A stretch of 64,000 nucleotides of DNA from Symsagittifera roscoffensis (GCF_963678635.1 NC_087064.1:19826509-19890508), one strand, 5' to 3'; shown: positions 35,885 to 48,343, counted from the first letter of the stretch. Translations and numbers: made by a program. Notes: generated from the letters alone by a model not told the origin.

Positions 35885-36095
35885 TGGAACCAGATATAAA
35901 CTATTTTTATTATTGGTTATAAATTGGATATTTTATCTCTATAAAATATTTAATATTACCCAATCACGATCCATCTAACTAACAACCCACTTATTTGTAA
36001 GTGCTAAAATTACTTGTAATTTCAGCACCAGAGAGAGATTTGAATTTAACTTAGAAATTAGTTACCTCTCCAAGAGAACTTTAGCAATCGCAAAA
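35885..36095 (+). repeat. 3' LTR, truncated copy
   Basis: Matches the first half of the 30542-30933 LTR (TGGAACC to TTTAGCAATCGCAAAA), then breaks off. It joins a 28-nt copy of element sequence from 35305-35332 and then host flank (36112). The TATA and 3' half of the LTR are missing. Confidence 0.88.
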
Positions 36096-36111
36096 TCATA
36101 ACTAAAAATTA

Positions 36112-36465
36112 GAATTAATGCGTTTTGGTGAAAAAACCGTCATTTAAATTTGTCAAATTACAAAGAAACTTGAGAATTTTCACCTAAACACTTAATTACA
36201 GTGACCATTTGCTTAGCGTTTTCTTAAAGTTTCAACAAAAAACTTTCATCAATGTCTCGACGACTCTTAATGAAAGTATTAATATATGTTTTCAAGCGTC
36301 TACCAGGTTTTTTTGGAGAAAACAATAACTTTGTCGGCGGTCGCAAAAGTCTGAGCATATCAAAATTTGGTCGTAAAAATCTGAAAACACCAAATACTGG
36401 TCGCTACAGTCTGGGCGAGCCGCCGTTTCCGCTCTATTGGCAAAATTTGCTACAGATATTTTTGG
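36112..36465. repeat. Host-flank direct repeat, copy 2
   Basis: Partner of 31295-31647. Beyond 36465 it continues into unique host DNA, where the 30-bp degenerate units (GGTCGCGAAAGTCTGGACAT) go on to about 36510. The sequence is therefore a host minisatellite duplicated along with the element. Confidence 0.85.
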
Positions 36466-37407
36466 TCGCGAAAGTCTGGACATAACAAAAATAACTCGCG
36501 AAAGAAATTCTGAACATAAACCCACGACCTCGACCCGGGATGTCCTAGCTCGACCAAATATTCATAGCCGCGCTGGGAGTCAAAACTATAGCCATCGAAT
36601 ATCACAAACTGGCTTGTGAAAGTATGGAAAACGTGAAAGCATAAAAATAAAGCATGAAATTCTGGACAAAAAAAAACAAATTTTTGAACGGGGTTCAAAA
36701 AGTCTTTGGTGCCTGAAAAATTTTCAGTTTTACCTGTCGGAACTAAGACTCCACGATGGTACTTGAAAATGTGCCCCGATACCAAAATAGTCCCAAGGTA
36801 TCGAAGAGCTTGCAACATCTCTTCGTCGCCATCACAGTGAGATGAAGTTGTCAAAGCGCATAGCAGATCTTTCAGTGTTGTCTCGGAACTTTTTAGAATA
36901 ACTTCCTTCGAGTTTCCTCCATTTTTCATTAATTTGTTCACGCGGTTGAAACTTAAGCAGTCTTCGATTGAAACTTGAGCGGTTGAAACTTTGCAGTTTT
37001 CGCTGACCATTAAATAGCAGTTTTCAAGTGCTTCGTTTGTCTTTGAAGCAAGTTCACGCTTAACGGCTGTTGTTTGCAGCTGAGTGTTCCACTCATCGCG
37101 CGATATGTTGGTTGTGATTAGAATAAATTTCACATGTTTTTTCACAAAGTTTCGCAACCATTGTTTCTTTTCTTCGAGGCTCTTTTTTGAGAAGTTTTCT
37201 ACAATATTGGAACCTTCCAGAATGGCAAACATCATCTGCCTTATTCTGCGGCAATGATTCGACATTTGACGGAGTTTTTCGGAGACTTTAGTCATTTTCT
37301 GTTCTATTGCCGCTGGTGCCTGAAATTATTGAATCAGTGGGCATATGCAAATCAAAAAATATTTGTTTTTGATTAAGTTCTTATATTCTTACAGTGCAAT
37401 CAGCCAT
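36450..37407 (-). CDS. Host ORF with a 73-nt intron; C-terminus disrupted
   Basis: ATG at 37407. Exon 1 is 37407-37393 (MADCT), donor GTAAGAAT, acceptor TTTCAG, exon 2 from 37319 in the same frame (APAAIEQKMTKVSEK). Unspliced, exon 2 stays open to 36450. The last 95 codons read through repeat-like DNA, and a good donor, ACAG|GTAAAACTG, lies at 36734/36733. The true exon therefore probably ends at 36734 in phase 1 after about 200 codons. That phase fits the acceptor of the Walker A exon at 14443. The protein is helical, lysine-rich and has no domain I can name. The AG|A just before ATG could be a spliced-leader or internal acceptor. It lies 355 bp from the truncated LTR. Confidence 0.55.
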
Positions 37408-38643
37408 TCTTAAAGACACCACATTACATCAGAGTAGCACAAGTCGGAATTACAAAACAGCTGCCTAACAACACAGTGACAATATGTCCTTATGCTGCAT
37501 AAAAAAAAACTAATTTTTGGCTTGTTCCCGTGTTGAGATGTTCGACTTATATTTCGACCAAATTCGGTCGAACACACGGATGTTATTTGGGTCGAAAACA
37601 ACCCTTTCAGTCTAATACAATTTCAAAACATTATTTCGAGGCTTAGTCAAACATAAAATCGAATACAAAGTGTGCTCAAACACAATTTAGTCGAAACAGA
37701 ATCGGCCCCAAGAAACGGGCTGCAAATTTTAGATAAAAATGCTCAAGTTGACGTAAGAAAGATCTATAAAAATTTGATGTTTCGACATACGAAAAACATA
37801 TTCCGATTTTTGACATCAGTGAACAATGACAATCTGCTGACTAAGGTGCATCTTTCAAAGTAAGATGCACCTTAGTAATTCTGACTTATATATTTTTGGC
37901 CTATGTATTTCTGACTAAGATGCATCTTTCATCTTTCGTTGTTTTGATCGTATGGGCATTTCTGTTGCATCTTGGATCGAATAGGTTGGTTTTCCAATGT
38001 AACCTAGTTTTTCTTGTTTCGCTTTTGTTGTTACTATTTCTTGCTCTATTTTCTTATCAATATTAAAATTTCAGGGGGTTGATTTTCCCTTTAACCCTTT
38101 GCAGTCGTTCCTTTTCATCGATTTGCTCAACTTTTCTCCAATATTTTGTTCAACTTTTCTCAGTTGAAGGCGGGTATTTGCGAGATGTCTTTTGTTCTCG
38201 TTTAAGTTTCAATCTTTTTAATTTGATGAAGAAAGTATGAAGCTTTGTTGAACGTTTAATTGCCTAAATTTAAAATTCAGGAGGCTTTTGTCGCCTTAAC
38301 ACACTCCTCATCAAAATTTATTCAAATTAAGGGAAGCGCTAATTCGACTGGATTTCTTGTCCTTTAGACTATTAGTCCCAGTCTTCTTCCCCGCCAAGTG
38401 CTTTAAGATAGAAATTTTTTAATCAATTAATCTATCTACTTAGTCAAAAAGAGTGCCAACTTGACTGTTAGGTGGTTTTGAAAAACATCAATATATCCAC
38501 CCATGTAGTTAACGTAATACTTGATAATTTGCTCGCGTTTGGAGTACTGATCAAACCTTGGTGGTCTGTAGTGACGGTGAAAAACTTTCCTTTAGTTAGT
38601 CTTTGATATTTTCGATCACCCAAACTAGACTGCACATAGTAGT
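37408..38643. other. Gap: no supported gene
   Basis: T-rich intergenic DNA. A plus ORF at 37672-37863 is open for 63 codons without recognisable features. Confidence 0.4.
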
Positions 38644-39592
38644 TTGAGTAGTAACAGAATGATAGTAGAAATAATACCCTACTTACAGTGTTGGTCTGAA
38701 AACGAGGTGAACGTCAAACAAAAACCACTTCAAAACCTCCCAGAGCCGACAAATTCAGAAATCCAGAAGGAAACGGGAGCATCATCGAATCAGAGTCAGA
38801 CAGGTGTGACACAAGTAGAAATAAACACTAGAAAGAAAAAACAACAGGTAGCCAGAAAATCAATTAGACTAACAACAAAAGTAAAAGACCCAAAGACATT
38901 TGAGCAAAAGTTTAAGACCATAGATAAAAAATACTAACTTATACGCCACACACAGCTCGGGTACAGACTATATTGAACGCAAATCTGCAAGACGTACCGG
39001 TCCATGCTTGCATTTTTGAGACATTGAACAGCCAAACGCACCCCAACACCCAATGTTCAAAGAAGATGAACAAACAAGCCTGCCTAAAAGACTTTCCCTA
39101 AAACAATTGCAAAAAAAAACTTCAGAGTCAGAAGGAAAAAGGAAAACACAAACCGGAAAGATCAGGAGGAAAACCGACTCCCAAACAACCAAGAGGAATG
39201 ATTCTCAAAAACGGGGAAAAGAAGAATGTCCGACACAAAACGGCATCATCAAGCGAGGATTGGTCATCGACCACTTCAGAAGAGATGGCGCCCTCGCCCA
39301 AACGGATAGACGTCGAAAAGACGCCTCCACAACCTCAGCCACAAACATCACAAACAGAGGCAACGAGGAAGTCAACGCGAAAACGGCAATCAACGTTGGC
39401 CAAGGGGCTAGGAAATCCAGTCCCGATCACCAGTATCAAACAGAAACAGTTCAGCATAAAGTCGCCCGAGGAAACAAACCCAAAAACAGAATCAACCCAG
39501 CAGCTTATCTAGTTTTATCCATGAAATGGGTTTTAAAGAAATACATCCAAAATTTTTGCCTTTAAATTCTTGGAGACGATAAAGCCAAGTGG
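38644..39592 (+). other. Lys/Gln/Thr/Ser-rich coding-like stretch
   Basis: 38644-38937 (97 codons) and two overlapping frames at 39053-39565 and about 39120-39512 are open. They encode hydrophilic, highly charged sequence (RKKKQQVARKSIRL; TEATRKSTRKRQS). Composition suggests a disordered nuclear or retroelement Pol-tail protein in decay. Which frame is real cannot be decided, and two are open together. No domain. Confidence 0.3.
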
Positions 39593-39988
39593 CGAACGAG
39601 AAAAAAGCAGGGTAGAAGACCTAGTATTACATATTGACAGCCCAAAAAAAGAAACGATAGGGATGACAGAAAATACAGAAATCAAGAAAAGTCACGAGAT
39701 ACCGGCGATAGACGAATAAATCAACACGACCAAAGAGCATGGGAAGCAGTAAAAAGAAAAAACGATGAAATTACCATCGGCACGAAGCAAGGCGAGGAAT
39801 AACAAGCGAAGCAACAGAACAAAGAACTCAAGAAGCTCGCTAAAAGTTAGATAACTAAAAGTCCTACGTGGGCTCAAGAAGTCAAAATTCAAACTTAGTC
39901 AGTCCCACTGTGACTCAAAACTCAAACTTTGTTTTTTTTTCAGCGGGGGGAAGGTCATCCGGTCGGATTGGCATTAACGAAGAGATGT

Positions 39989-41207
<1,219 letters not shown>

Positions 41208-42374
41208 TCATCTTTTGAAAAACACTCCTGTTCTCACCTCTGAAGTGATTTTGGAAGCGGTGATTTCGATACAAATCAGCTTGTCAGGTGCACAGAAGAG
41301 CCAGTCGTACTCATACCGCTCCCCCTTTTTCACCCTTAGAATATGCTGCAGCTTGTCCTCGTTTGTGTTTTTGATAAAGATTCCTTTTGGCTCCTCTTCC
41401 GCTGTAGGCTCATTAATAGCTTCGATCAGTTGCATGAATAAAGAAGTCTCGCTTGTAGTTTTTTGGAATGTCCTGTAGTCTGCGAGTCCTGTTTTACCGG
41501 CCATTTGCAATGTGGTTGACCGGAAAATTAGTTCCTCTTTTGGAGCAAACAAGAACGGCTTGGTTGTTAAGTTTTTACTATATGAGTCTCGAATCTTGCA
41601 TTTGACAAGCTCTTCTAGTTTTTTGTAGTCTTTTAGCGTAGTTCCGTGTTCATCTTTCCCTTTCCAAGAAGCTTTAACTTGATTGTTTTGCAGTGTGAAC
41701 AAGCGAGTATCGAAATTGCAATTCTTAGCCAGCTCTCTAGCTACTTCAGTGAAGCTATCAACCCGTCCTGGTTTCAAAACATTTCTCACTTGATTCAGCG
41801 AGAGTCTTCGGTCAGCTTCGATTTCGCTTTTCTTTTCGTCCCTCAACATAAATGCAATTCCGCATTCGCGACATGTTTCTTTGATATCACCAACCATTTT
41901 CCACAACTTAGAGGGTTTTTCAATTTTTTCTGGTTTTATGCCATTAATTTCAACTTTTACTCTATCTACCAAACCGTTTTTGGCCATAATCTTTCTAATG
42001 ATTTTGATTCGCTTTTGATGATTTTGTGTTATTTCACTGACCTTTGAGACATCTTGCTTTTCGATATTTTGATTAATTTCGATAAAAACATCAATTCTTC
42101 CCTTGCCCAAGTTGAGACACAGATTCAAGAGCATGTCCGATTTCAGGTTTCGATCTTCAGCACAAGCAGTTTCGATGATACTGGAAGTTTCCGGAACTTC
42201 AAACAGAACAAGATAACAGGTGTTTTCAGAGTACTGTGTGGTGCTTGTGTAAGCCATCTTTTTCAGGTGATCGTCAGTGTCAATCGTCCTGGGAAGTGTA
42301 AATATACGGTGATTCTTATCCGGCAACGACATGTCGAAGCTGTCGCAAAAGTTTTGGACCTGATCTTCGTCCAT
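41208..42374 (-). CDS. Host protein with NERD / PD-(D/E)XK nuclease-like C-terminal motif
   Basis: 388 codons, intact, ATG at 42374 (MDEDQVQNFCDSFDM). Near the C-terminus EYDWLFCAPDKLICIEIT matches the core strand-turn-strand of NERD/PD-(D/E)XK nuclease folds: Asp357 and Glu370 stand in the metal-binding places. The usual Lys two residues after the Glu is Thr (T372), so catalysis is doubtful. A CxxC (about residues 167-170) may bind zinc or be fortuitous. The middle is rich in Lys/Glu helices. A donor-like GAG|GTGAGAAC lies 9 codons before the stop, so the ORF may continue in further exons. NERD domains are often fused to SF1/UvrD helicases, and a helicase-like gene lies downstream on the same strand. 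Confidence 0.6.
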   Translation of the reverse strand: MDEDQVQNFCDSFDMSLPDKNHRIFTLPRTIDTDDHLKKMAYTSTTQYSENTCYLVLFEVPETSSIIETACAEDRNLKSDMLLNLCLNLGKGRIDVFIEINQNIEKQDVSKVSEITQNHQKRIKIIRKIMAKNGLVDRVKVEINGIKPEKIEKPSKLWKMVGDIKETCRECGIAFMLRDEKKSEIEADRRLSLNQVRNVLKPGRVDSFTEVARELAKNCNFDTRLFTLQNNQVKASWKGKDEHGTTLKDYKKLEELVKCKIRDSYSKNLTTKPFLFAPKEELIFRSTTLQMAGKTGLADYRTFQKTTSETSLFMQLIEAINEPTAEEEPKGIFIKNTNEDKLQHILRVKKGERYEYDWLFCAPDKLICIEITASKITSEVRTGVFFKR

Positions 42375-42854
42375 ATCACTTTATTTTCACGCTGTTTTGA
42401 TCACGCGTTCAATCATCAGAAGCTTGTCTCGTAAACGTTTTTTTAATAACACCAACGCAACGATATTTTGTCAAATACGGACTGTGACTTAATACCACTT
42501 AATAAATAAGAGTTCATTTTGATCAAATGGCTTTTAAACATTGTATTATCTCAGCGTGCTTATTATACACAGTATATTTGAAAAATTTTCTATCAATGAA
42601 TTTTTTTGTCCAGATGTTCGTCCGAGCATTGCATAAAGAACAAGACTGCTCGTATCAGGGCGAAGCCCTGAATGCTCCGACTGCCTTTGAAGGTTTATGG
42701 AGCAATAATAAAAAATCAATGTAATAAAACAAAATGAAAATACTTTTTTTCTCTAAAGTTTGAATTTTTTAAATGAAAATCATCGCCCCACACGCCATAT
42801 AAAGTACAAAAATATAGATTTCGCTCCTTGTAACAAATCAATTATGGCAAATAA
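42375..42854. other. Gap upstream of the NERD-like gene
   Basis: Likely 5' region of the minus-strand gene. A plus ORF at 42527-42724 (65 codons) starts with a hydrophobic segment but is otherwise unremarkable. No promoter motif is convincing. Confidence 0.35.
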
Positions 42855-43160
42855 GCTTCTTTCAACCAATTTGGAACGATTTCTAAGACGGATTAACTCT
42901 CCGCTTACGCGTTAATAGCGCGAAATATATCGCGCGTTAATTGTCCCAAATTGGCCAAAATGGCAATCTTTAAACCCCCATAACTTTACGAAAAATGATC
43001 ACAGGTGACATATCTTTTCAAATTTGAGCTCATGACAACAATACCTTTCGAATGGTATAAAAAAATTTCGTCAAAATTGGCTAGTTAAAAAGTCGAAATT
43101 TGTCTGAAGAAAAAAAACCCACCCGAGCACAAATATTCCGTCACTCTCGTATTGAAAGTG
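42855..43160 (+). repeat. Dispersed repeat family R, longest copy
   Basis: About 300 bp, non-coding. It contains TTAAtaGCGCGAaatataTCGCGCgTTAA, a 6-bp GC stem inside AT-rich DNA (stem arms 42918-42923 and 42930-42935). It ends CCCGAGCACAAATATTCCGT. Related pieces are at 8815, 9950 (inverted) and 30970. No terminal inverted repeats or poly-A were found, so its class is open. Confidence 0.5.
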
Positions 43161-43662
43161 GGAACAATAAAAAATGGTACTTAAAATAAATATTAAATGA
43201 GTGTGTATCTTATACAAATATAAATTTCATTGAGAAGTTTAATGATATTAATTATTTATTGTGCTTAAAATTTTCGAATAAAAAACGCATTATTAACAGT
43301 GCCTGGATTGGTCAAAAATTCTAGCTTAAATTTTTAGGTGGAATACAAGTTTTTAGGAAATGGAGCCAGTGAAAATGCTTCCCTTCAATTTAGTATCTAC
43401 TAGCGCTGACCATTTATTATAGCATGGCGGTGCAAAAAAAATATCAAAACCAAACTTTTGACTGGCAAAAGATTCTTTTTTCCTAGAGTCCCTCCCCTGT
43501 ACAGTCGCCTCTAAATAAAAAATTCCTTTTTTCCCAAACTAAAAGTATAATTATTTCCGTTAAAAAATTGTTTGCAACTATAAAACTTAGACTTAAGCCA
43601 CTTCGTTTTACCGGTTATAGGCACCCGAAACTTTGAATGTTTTGTCGCTGTACGAGCTGTTT
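43161..43662. other. Gap: host flank of the tandem LTR element
   Basis: AT-rich, nothing recognised. Confidence 0.4.
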
Positions 43663-44940
43663 TGTAGAATTGGTGATTCTACTGTATTACATGCTGTAGT
43701 AACCTGAGCGTAAGATTGATTCGTCATTAAGTTAGGTAGTACAGCAAACAAAGGGTAAAGTTCGAAATAGTTGAATCTTCAAAGATATAGTCCCTCTTAT
43801 GGAAAACTCAGGTGAAGTAAAATCGGCGGACTACCCCCCAAATACGAACTACAGTGGCTAGGTTTATGAAATTCAGAGGAGCGATACTAGAGATGATTTG
43901 ACCAGGGCATACGAAAAACGGGACCCCTCAGACGCTTGGGGGGCAAGTGATAACTGTCCCCGGAAGTGTAAATGTCCCTATCAGAACTCGGAAGCTAGCG
44001 GCGGTGTTGGGCTCAAATTCTAGTATGTTGTAGGCCTAGTTGAGGGACGCTTAAGTTTAGAACCCCAGACCACCAAGACCCCCACTTCCGGTTTTATGCC
44101 CTAAGTAAACAAACGCACCCGTAACTTCAGGAAATCGTTTCTCGACCACCGATGAACACAGGGAGCTGAAACTTGGGGGATGATAGGTAGTGGCAAGTAA
44201 AATCTTGAATTGTAATTTGAACCAAATCCGGCGGTTGGACCGGAAGCTATTAGCACTTGGAAAAAGACCCCTTAGACCGAAAGTAGGCAATTTACGCAAA
44301 ATAATGAGCGAGGCCATTTTGATTTTATGGCGGCAATAGACATAAGTTACGGACCCCGAAAAAAGACCTCTAGTGAGTGAAAACTCTTCGGTGACTCCTT
44401 CCGGTGTTAATAGCCGTTTCACGGAAAAAGTGATAATGGACCTTAGAAATGGTATAACTTGTGAAGTATTAAAGTGATAAGAATGAAGGTAGTTAGGAAT
44501 TCCTTGGTAGTTAGGACCCTCCTTGGTAGTTAGGACACCCATGGGCTTCTGAACCCAAATATGGAAGCTTGACCCCGGTTTACCCCTGGGCGACCTTAAG
44601 TTGACCTTTGGGCTTTCTGACCCCAAAATTGCATGGAAAACCCCGAGATTAACACCGGAAAGTGGCGTGTTTCCCTGCCTAACCCCTGGAAATGAGAATG
44701 GGTCACCTTGCTAAAATTGAGGGGAAAGTTTATATATTGGGACCTAGATCAGAAGCTGATAGAAATATAGATTTTACATTGCAACCTTGGAGTAGTGAAT
44801 TTAATTCAAAGTGGACTTGGTAAACATTGGGTTCAGTTTAAATTGGCGAATGCGCTATTAATAGAGTAGCAATAAGGGTAAAAGCAAAATAGTCCCAGAA
44901 GAAATGGATAGTAATAGGACCATAGCATGACAACTAAGTT
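43663..44940 (+). repeat. LTR copy 1 of tandem element
   Basis: The start is set by identity with the other two copies. The last shared bases are AACTAAGTT (44940), after which the sequence jumps straight into the middle of gag (ACGACAACAGGGAG). The true LTR end, leader and gag start are therefore deleted here. It carries several CCGGAAGT-type motifs in both orientations (for example 43960-43968 and 44083-44092). Confidence 0.85.
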
Positions 44941-45956
44941 ACGACAACAGGGAGTGTTCGGATTTGGTACGATACGACCAGATCGGTTTCCCTCGAGCAG
45001 TTATCAAAACTGGCGAGACTGGAGGAAACACTTTGCCTGGATAGCAGACGCCAATCGATTGGACAATGAGCAGGCCAGGATGGTGCTGCCGACTTGTCTG
45101 CAGGCTGGGCATTGGATGAGATCACGAGTATGCCAGCTCACTTTCGAGAAGAAGTTGACGGGTTCGAGGAGCCGACGCTAGGCAGAATGCTCGCTGAACT
45201 CGATCAGAGGATGATGCCATTTTGGACGCAATCAGCTGCGAGGGCTGAATTCAAGAACCTCATGCAGGAGGAAGGCGAGGGCTTGAGAGATTTTGCAAGA
45301 CGAGTGCGATCCTTGGGTGAAGTTGCAAATACAAACCTGGGAGCTCAAGCCCGGGACGACATGAACCGCGAACAGTTCAATGATGGATTGTGTGATTTCG
45401 AGCTTCAAGAATTGCTTCTGCGAGAAGACCTCGAGAATTTCAACCAGGCGGTGGCCCGAGAACAGTCTCTAGATATGGCACGCAAAACAGTCAGGATGAA
45501 GAGTCGGAGACGGCCGAATCTGACGAACTGACGACTGAGGCTGGCGGAGACAGTACGCTGACTGCCAAGACTCAACAGATACGGACGGAGCTGACGAGAT
45601 TGCAATTGCAGACGCACACTGACCAGAGGCTGGACCAATTGATGAAGGCTCAGAACAACCTGGCGAAGCAAATTGATGTCCAAAGTTCGAGGTATGATGA
45701 GGTGAGATTGCAGATGCAGATGCAGGAATCACGCCAGAACGATCTGGCTGCTCAAATGATGGCCCAGATGCAAAAATTATCGACAATAATTGGTAGGTTC
45801 GTTGATCCTTGGAAACCCAAGCCACAGAGTCACACCCGACGGGGAGAGAATCAGCAACGCGACTCTGCGAACCCAATTGGGCGACAAAGTGGAAACAACC
45901 CATTGACCCAGGGTGGTTGTTTTAATTGTGTACAGGTGGGCCACATTGCAAAAAGA
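44941..45956 (+). pseudogene. Gag of tandem element, copy 1, 5'-truncated
   Basis: Pieces in two or three frames. The start is RQQGVFGFGTIRPDRF, missing the first 20 or so residues found in copy 2, with a frameshift at about 45100. Then EITSMPAHFREEVDGFEEP and onward to 45531. A further frame at 45600-45956 has a coiled-coil-like Gln-rich stretch and ends in a zinc knuckle CFNCVQVGHIAKR whose last Cys position is a TGA stop. The QNWRDWRKHFAWIADAN segment is typical of retrotransposon Gag proteins. Confidence 0.8.
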
Positions 45957-46615
45957 TGACCCCAAAGATGCGCGAACCATTTAAATTACCAAGGGCCGGG
46001 ACAGAAGGCGAATTTGAAGGAGGATTTGTCCCGGCCGAATTTAAGAAACAGCAGGCGGAAAGGCGAAAGCAAGCTACAGGAACTAAGTCTTGCGCGCGTT
46101 ACGATACGAATGCAAATAATGATGGAGAAGGGAAGAGCGAGAAGATATTGGAGCAGGAACAAGTTCTATCGAAATTGGAACGAATACCAAGGATCAGAGA
46201 GAACAACCTAAAGTTGGAAACGAAACAGAATTCTCGGACGCGCATCGAGCGTGTTGGGATCAGTCATGATGTCAGTGATCCACGCGGAGCAGTCGTTAAT
46301 GCTTGCGTAGGCGGAACCCATGTTGGGATGCTGCTTGATACCGTAGCCACCACCGATCTCATAAGGACAGATGTTGCGCGAAGAATGGTTGACGCACCGA
46401 CGATGGAATGCTACGTAGGTCGACTGGAGACAGCAGACGGACAAATAATGGCGGTGGACGGAGTTGTCAGAACTCGCTTCAAGTTGGGCGACATTGCCGA
46501 AGAAATCGAAGCACTTGTGGTCCCGAAACTGAAAGCCGAGATGGTCCTAGGACTGCGATCGATGAAAGAGTATCGGTGCTCTTTGGCGTTCAGTCGCGGA
46601 GAAGATTTCTTGTGA
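45957..46615 (+). pseudogene. Protease-like region of tandem element, copy 1
   Basis: Open from ATG at 45956 (overlapping the Gag stop as ATGA). A charged linker comes first, then GTHVGMLLDTVATTDLIRTD at about 46311-46370. That has the retropepsin layout, but with DTV where DTG or DSG is expected, so the active site is damaged or strongly divergent. VLGLRSMKEY at about 46549 matches the usual C-terminal strand region (ILG). It stops at 46613-46615; RT should follow but is absent. Confidence 0.7.
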
Positions 46616-48343
46616 ACGGGAACGAGAAAAGGTTCAATGTTACCCATACGGCACTTGACACATAGGCCTTCTCCGGAACGGATGTCCTCTCTGCCACATG
46701 AACCGGGCGGACAGATTAAAGGAAATCATATTCCAAGATCAAACATGCGGAAGAGGTTGATTGCAAAGATAACAGCAGCAGTGGAGTCTCCCGACGAAGT
46801 CTTGGAAGGATGGCCGATGAGTTATGACGATCACAGCCTAAATGTGGTTCAAGAAACAAAAGTGGAGGAATATGAAATGTAGACGGATGTCGAAAGAAAA
46901 GTCCAGTGGTGCTTAAGCCAAGCAGCACAGAGTGCCAGTGGAAAAAGGAAGTGAGCTGCGATTCAGGCCCCATTTGACCCCGGAATCAGATTCAGTACGT
47001 TAGCAGTGGACGATTTGGGTCCAAAGACGACGGCGACGCGGACAAGAGCGAAACATGTGCTTGTTTTGACGGATCTTTTCACGATGTATGCGATTGCGGT
47101 CCCTCTTGTATCAACAGATGCATCAGACGTGGCTCAAGCAATTGTGGAACATTGGGTACTGAAGTTTGGAACTCCCAATGCTTTGCGTACGGACCAGGGA
47201 AAAGTCTTCGGCAGTAAACTGATCAAGGAGATGTGCCGACTGTTGGCAATTAATGGAACCCCGACTTTGCCATACAAACTCGCTCGAAGGTAGAGAGCTG
47301 ACAAGGCAATATAACGATGATGACGAAGGTGATTTCAAAGTACTGTGCGGAGAACCCAAAGACGTGGGATACGATGTTGCCGTACTTGAGTTTTGTATAC
47401 AACACGACTATTCATCGGGCGACGGGAGCGACGCCATTCAGTCTGGTTCATGGTCAGGAATGCCAGTACCCCATTGACCTGTTCTACGCGAAACCTCACG
47501 ACGTAGTGCTGACGAAGGATGGCTTTGCAGAGGAACTAGATGAGCTCTTCCAAGATGCTCATAGCAGTGCCAGAGAAATCCTTAGGACGGATCAACGACG
47601 ACAGGAGGATCAGTACTGGAAGAAAGTTCATGGAGATGAAGTCTTGAGATGAAGTCTGGGTGTGGGCGAAAGAAAAGTTCAAGTCGAGGAAGCACTTTGA
47701 TCCATGGGAAGGACCTTATGTTGTACTGGCGAGAATGTCTGAAGTGAACTACAAGATGGCAAAGGAGTCAACTCCTAGCAAAGTCAAGTTCTTGCACTTC
47801 AACATGCTGAAGCGAATCACAGAAGAGACGGCACAGTCAGATGAGGCTACTAGCAGCAAGCGACCGACACCCTATTGGTCGGTTAACTTCTTCGACGACC
47901 CGAAGATGTATGATGAAGATGAGTTGATAAGGGCGAACAACGGGGAGGGTTTTAGTCATCACCCAGGCCCACGAGATGTACCAGTGAGATTGTTGCCTGT
48001 GAGAAATCGAGCAGTCGAGCCACAATTTAATCCGCCCGGGAGAAATGTGCGAATTCGGGCGATGCCAGAATACTTCGCTGATCCACCACGAATGATGCGA
48101 GAAGTGGCTAGGAGGGAAGAAGATGCGATTGAGGCATACGATACGACGGAGCAGGAGGCCAGAAGAGAAGAGGAGCCAGCGAATCTACCCTGTGAGGCGG
48201 AGGACAGACCACCTGGCGAGGTGATGGCTGCCGAACCGGTGGTGGAAGTTGGAATTGCAGATGATGGCGGTCGACCAACTCGAGTAAGGAGACCACCTGT
48301 ACGGTTTGCAATCGACGAGTTTGTGAGTTACAACTTACATTAG
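46616..48343 (+). pseudogene. Integrase of tandem element, copy 1
   Basis: After the missing RT/RNaseH, 46637-46882 is a short open tail, then about 514 bp present in copy 2 (52028-52541) are deleted. The integrase core is open at 47006-47293: VLTDLFTMYAIAVP (first Asp) and RTDQGKVFGSKL (second Asp). The region that should carry the catalytic Glu is frameshifted at about 47290. 47317-47652 continues it (MLPYLSFVYNTTIHRATGAT). 47660-48343 contains a GPY module (HFDPWEGPYVVLARMSEVNY) and a charged tail. Confidence 0.85.

Noticed and set aside
41646..42434. Plus-strand ORFs opposite the NERD-like gene (41646-42047, 42054-42434)
   Set aside because: Shadows of the intact 388-codon minus-strand ORF, which has the better codon use and the nuclease-like motif.
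44057..44626. Antisense ORF of 189 codons in LTR 1 (and 49105-49821, 54272-54673 in LTRs 2 and 3)
   Set aside because: It is conserved only because the LTR is. Frame breaks differ between copies, composition is Pro/Ser/Arg-biased, and no domain or start context supports it.
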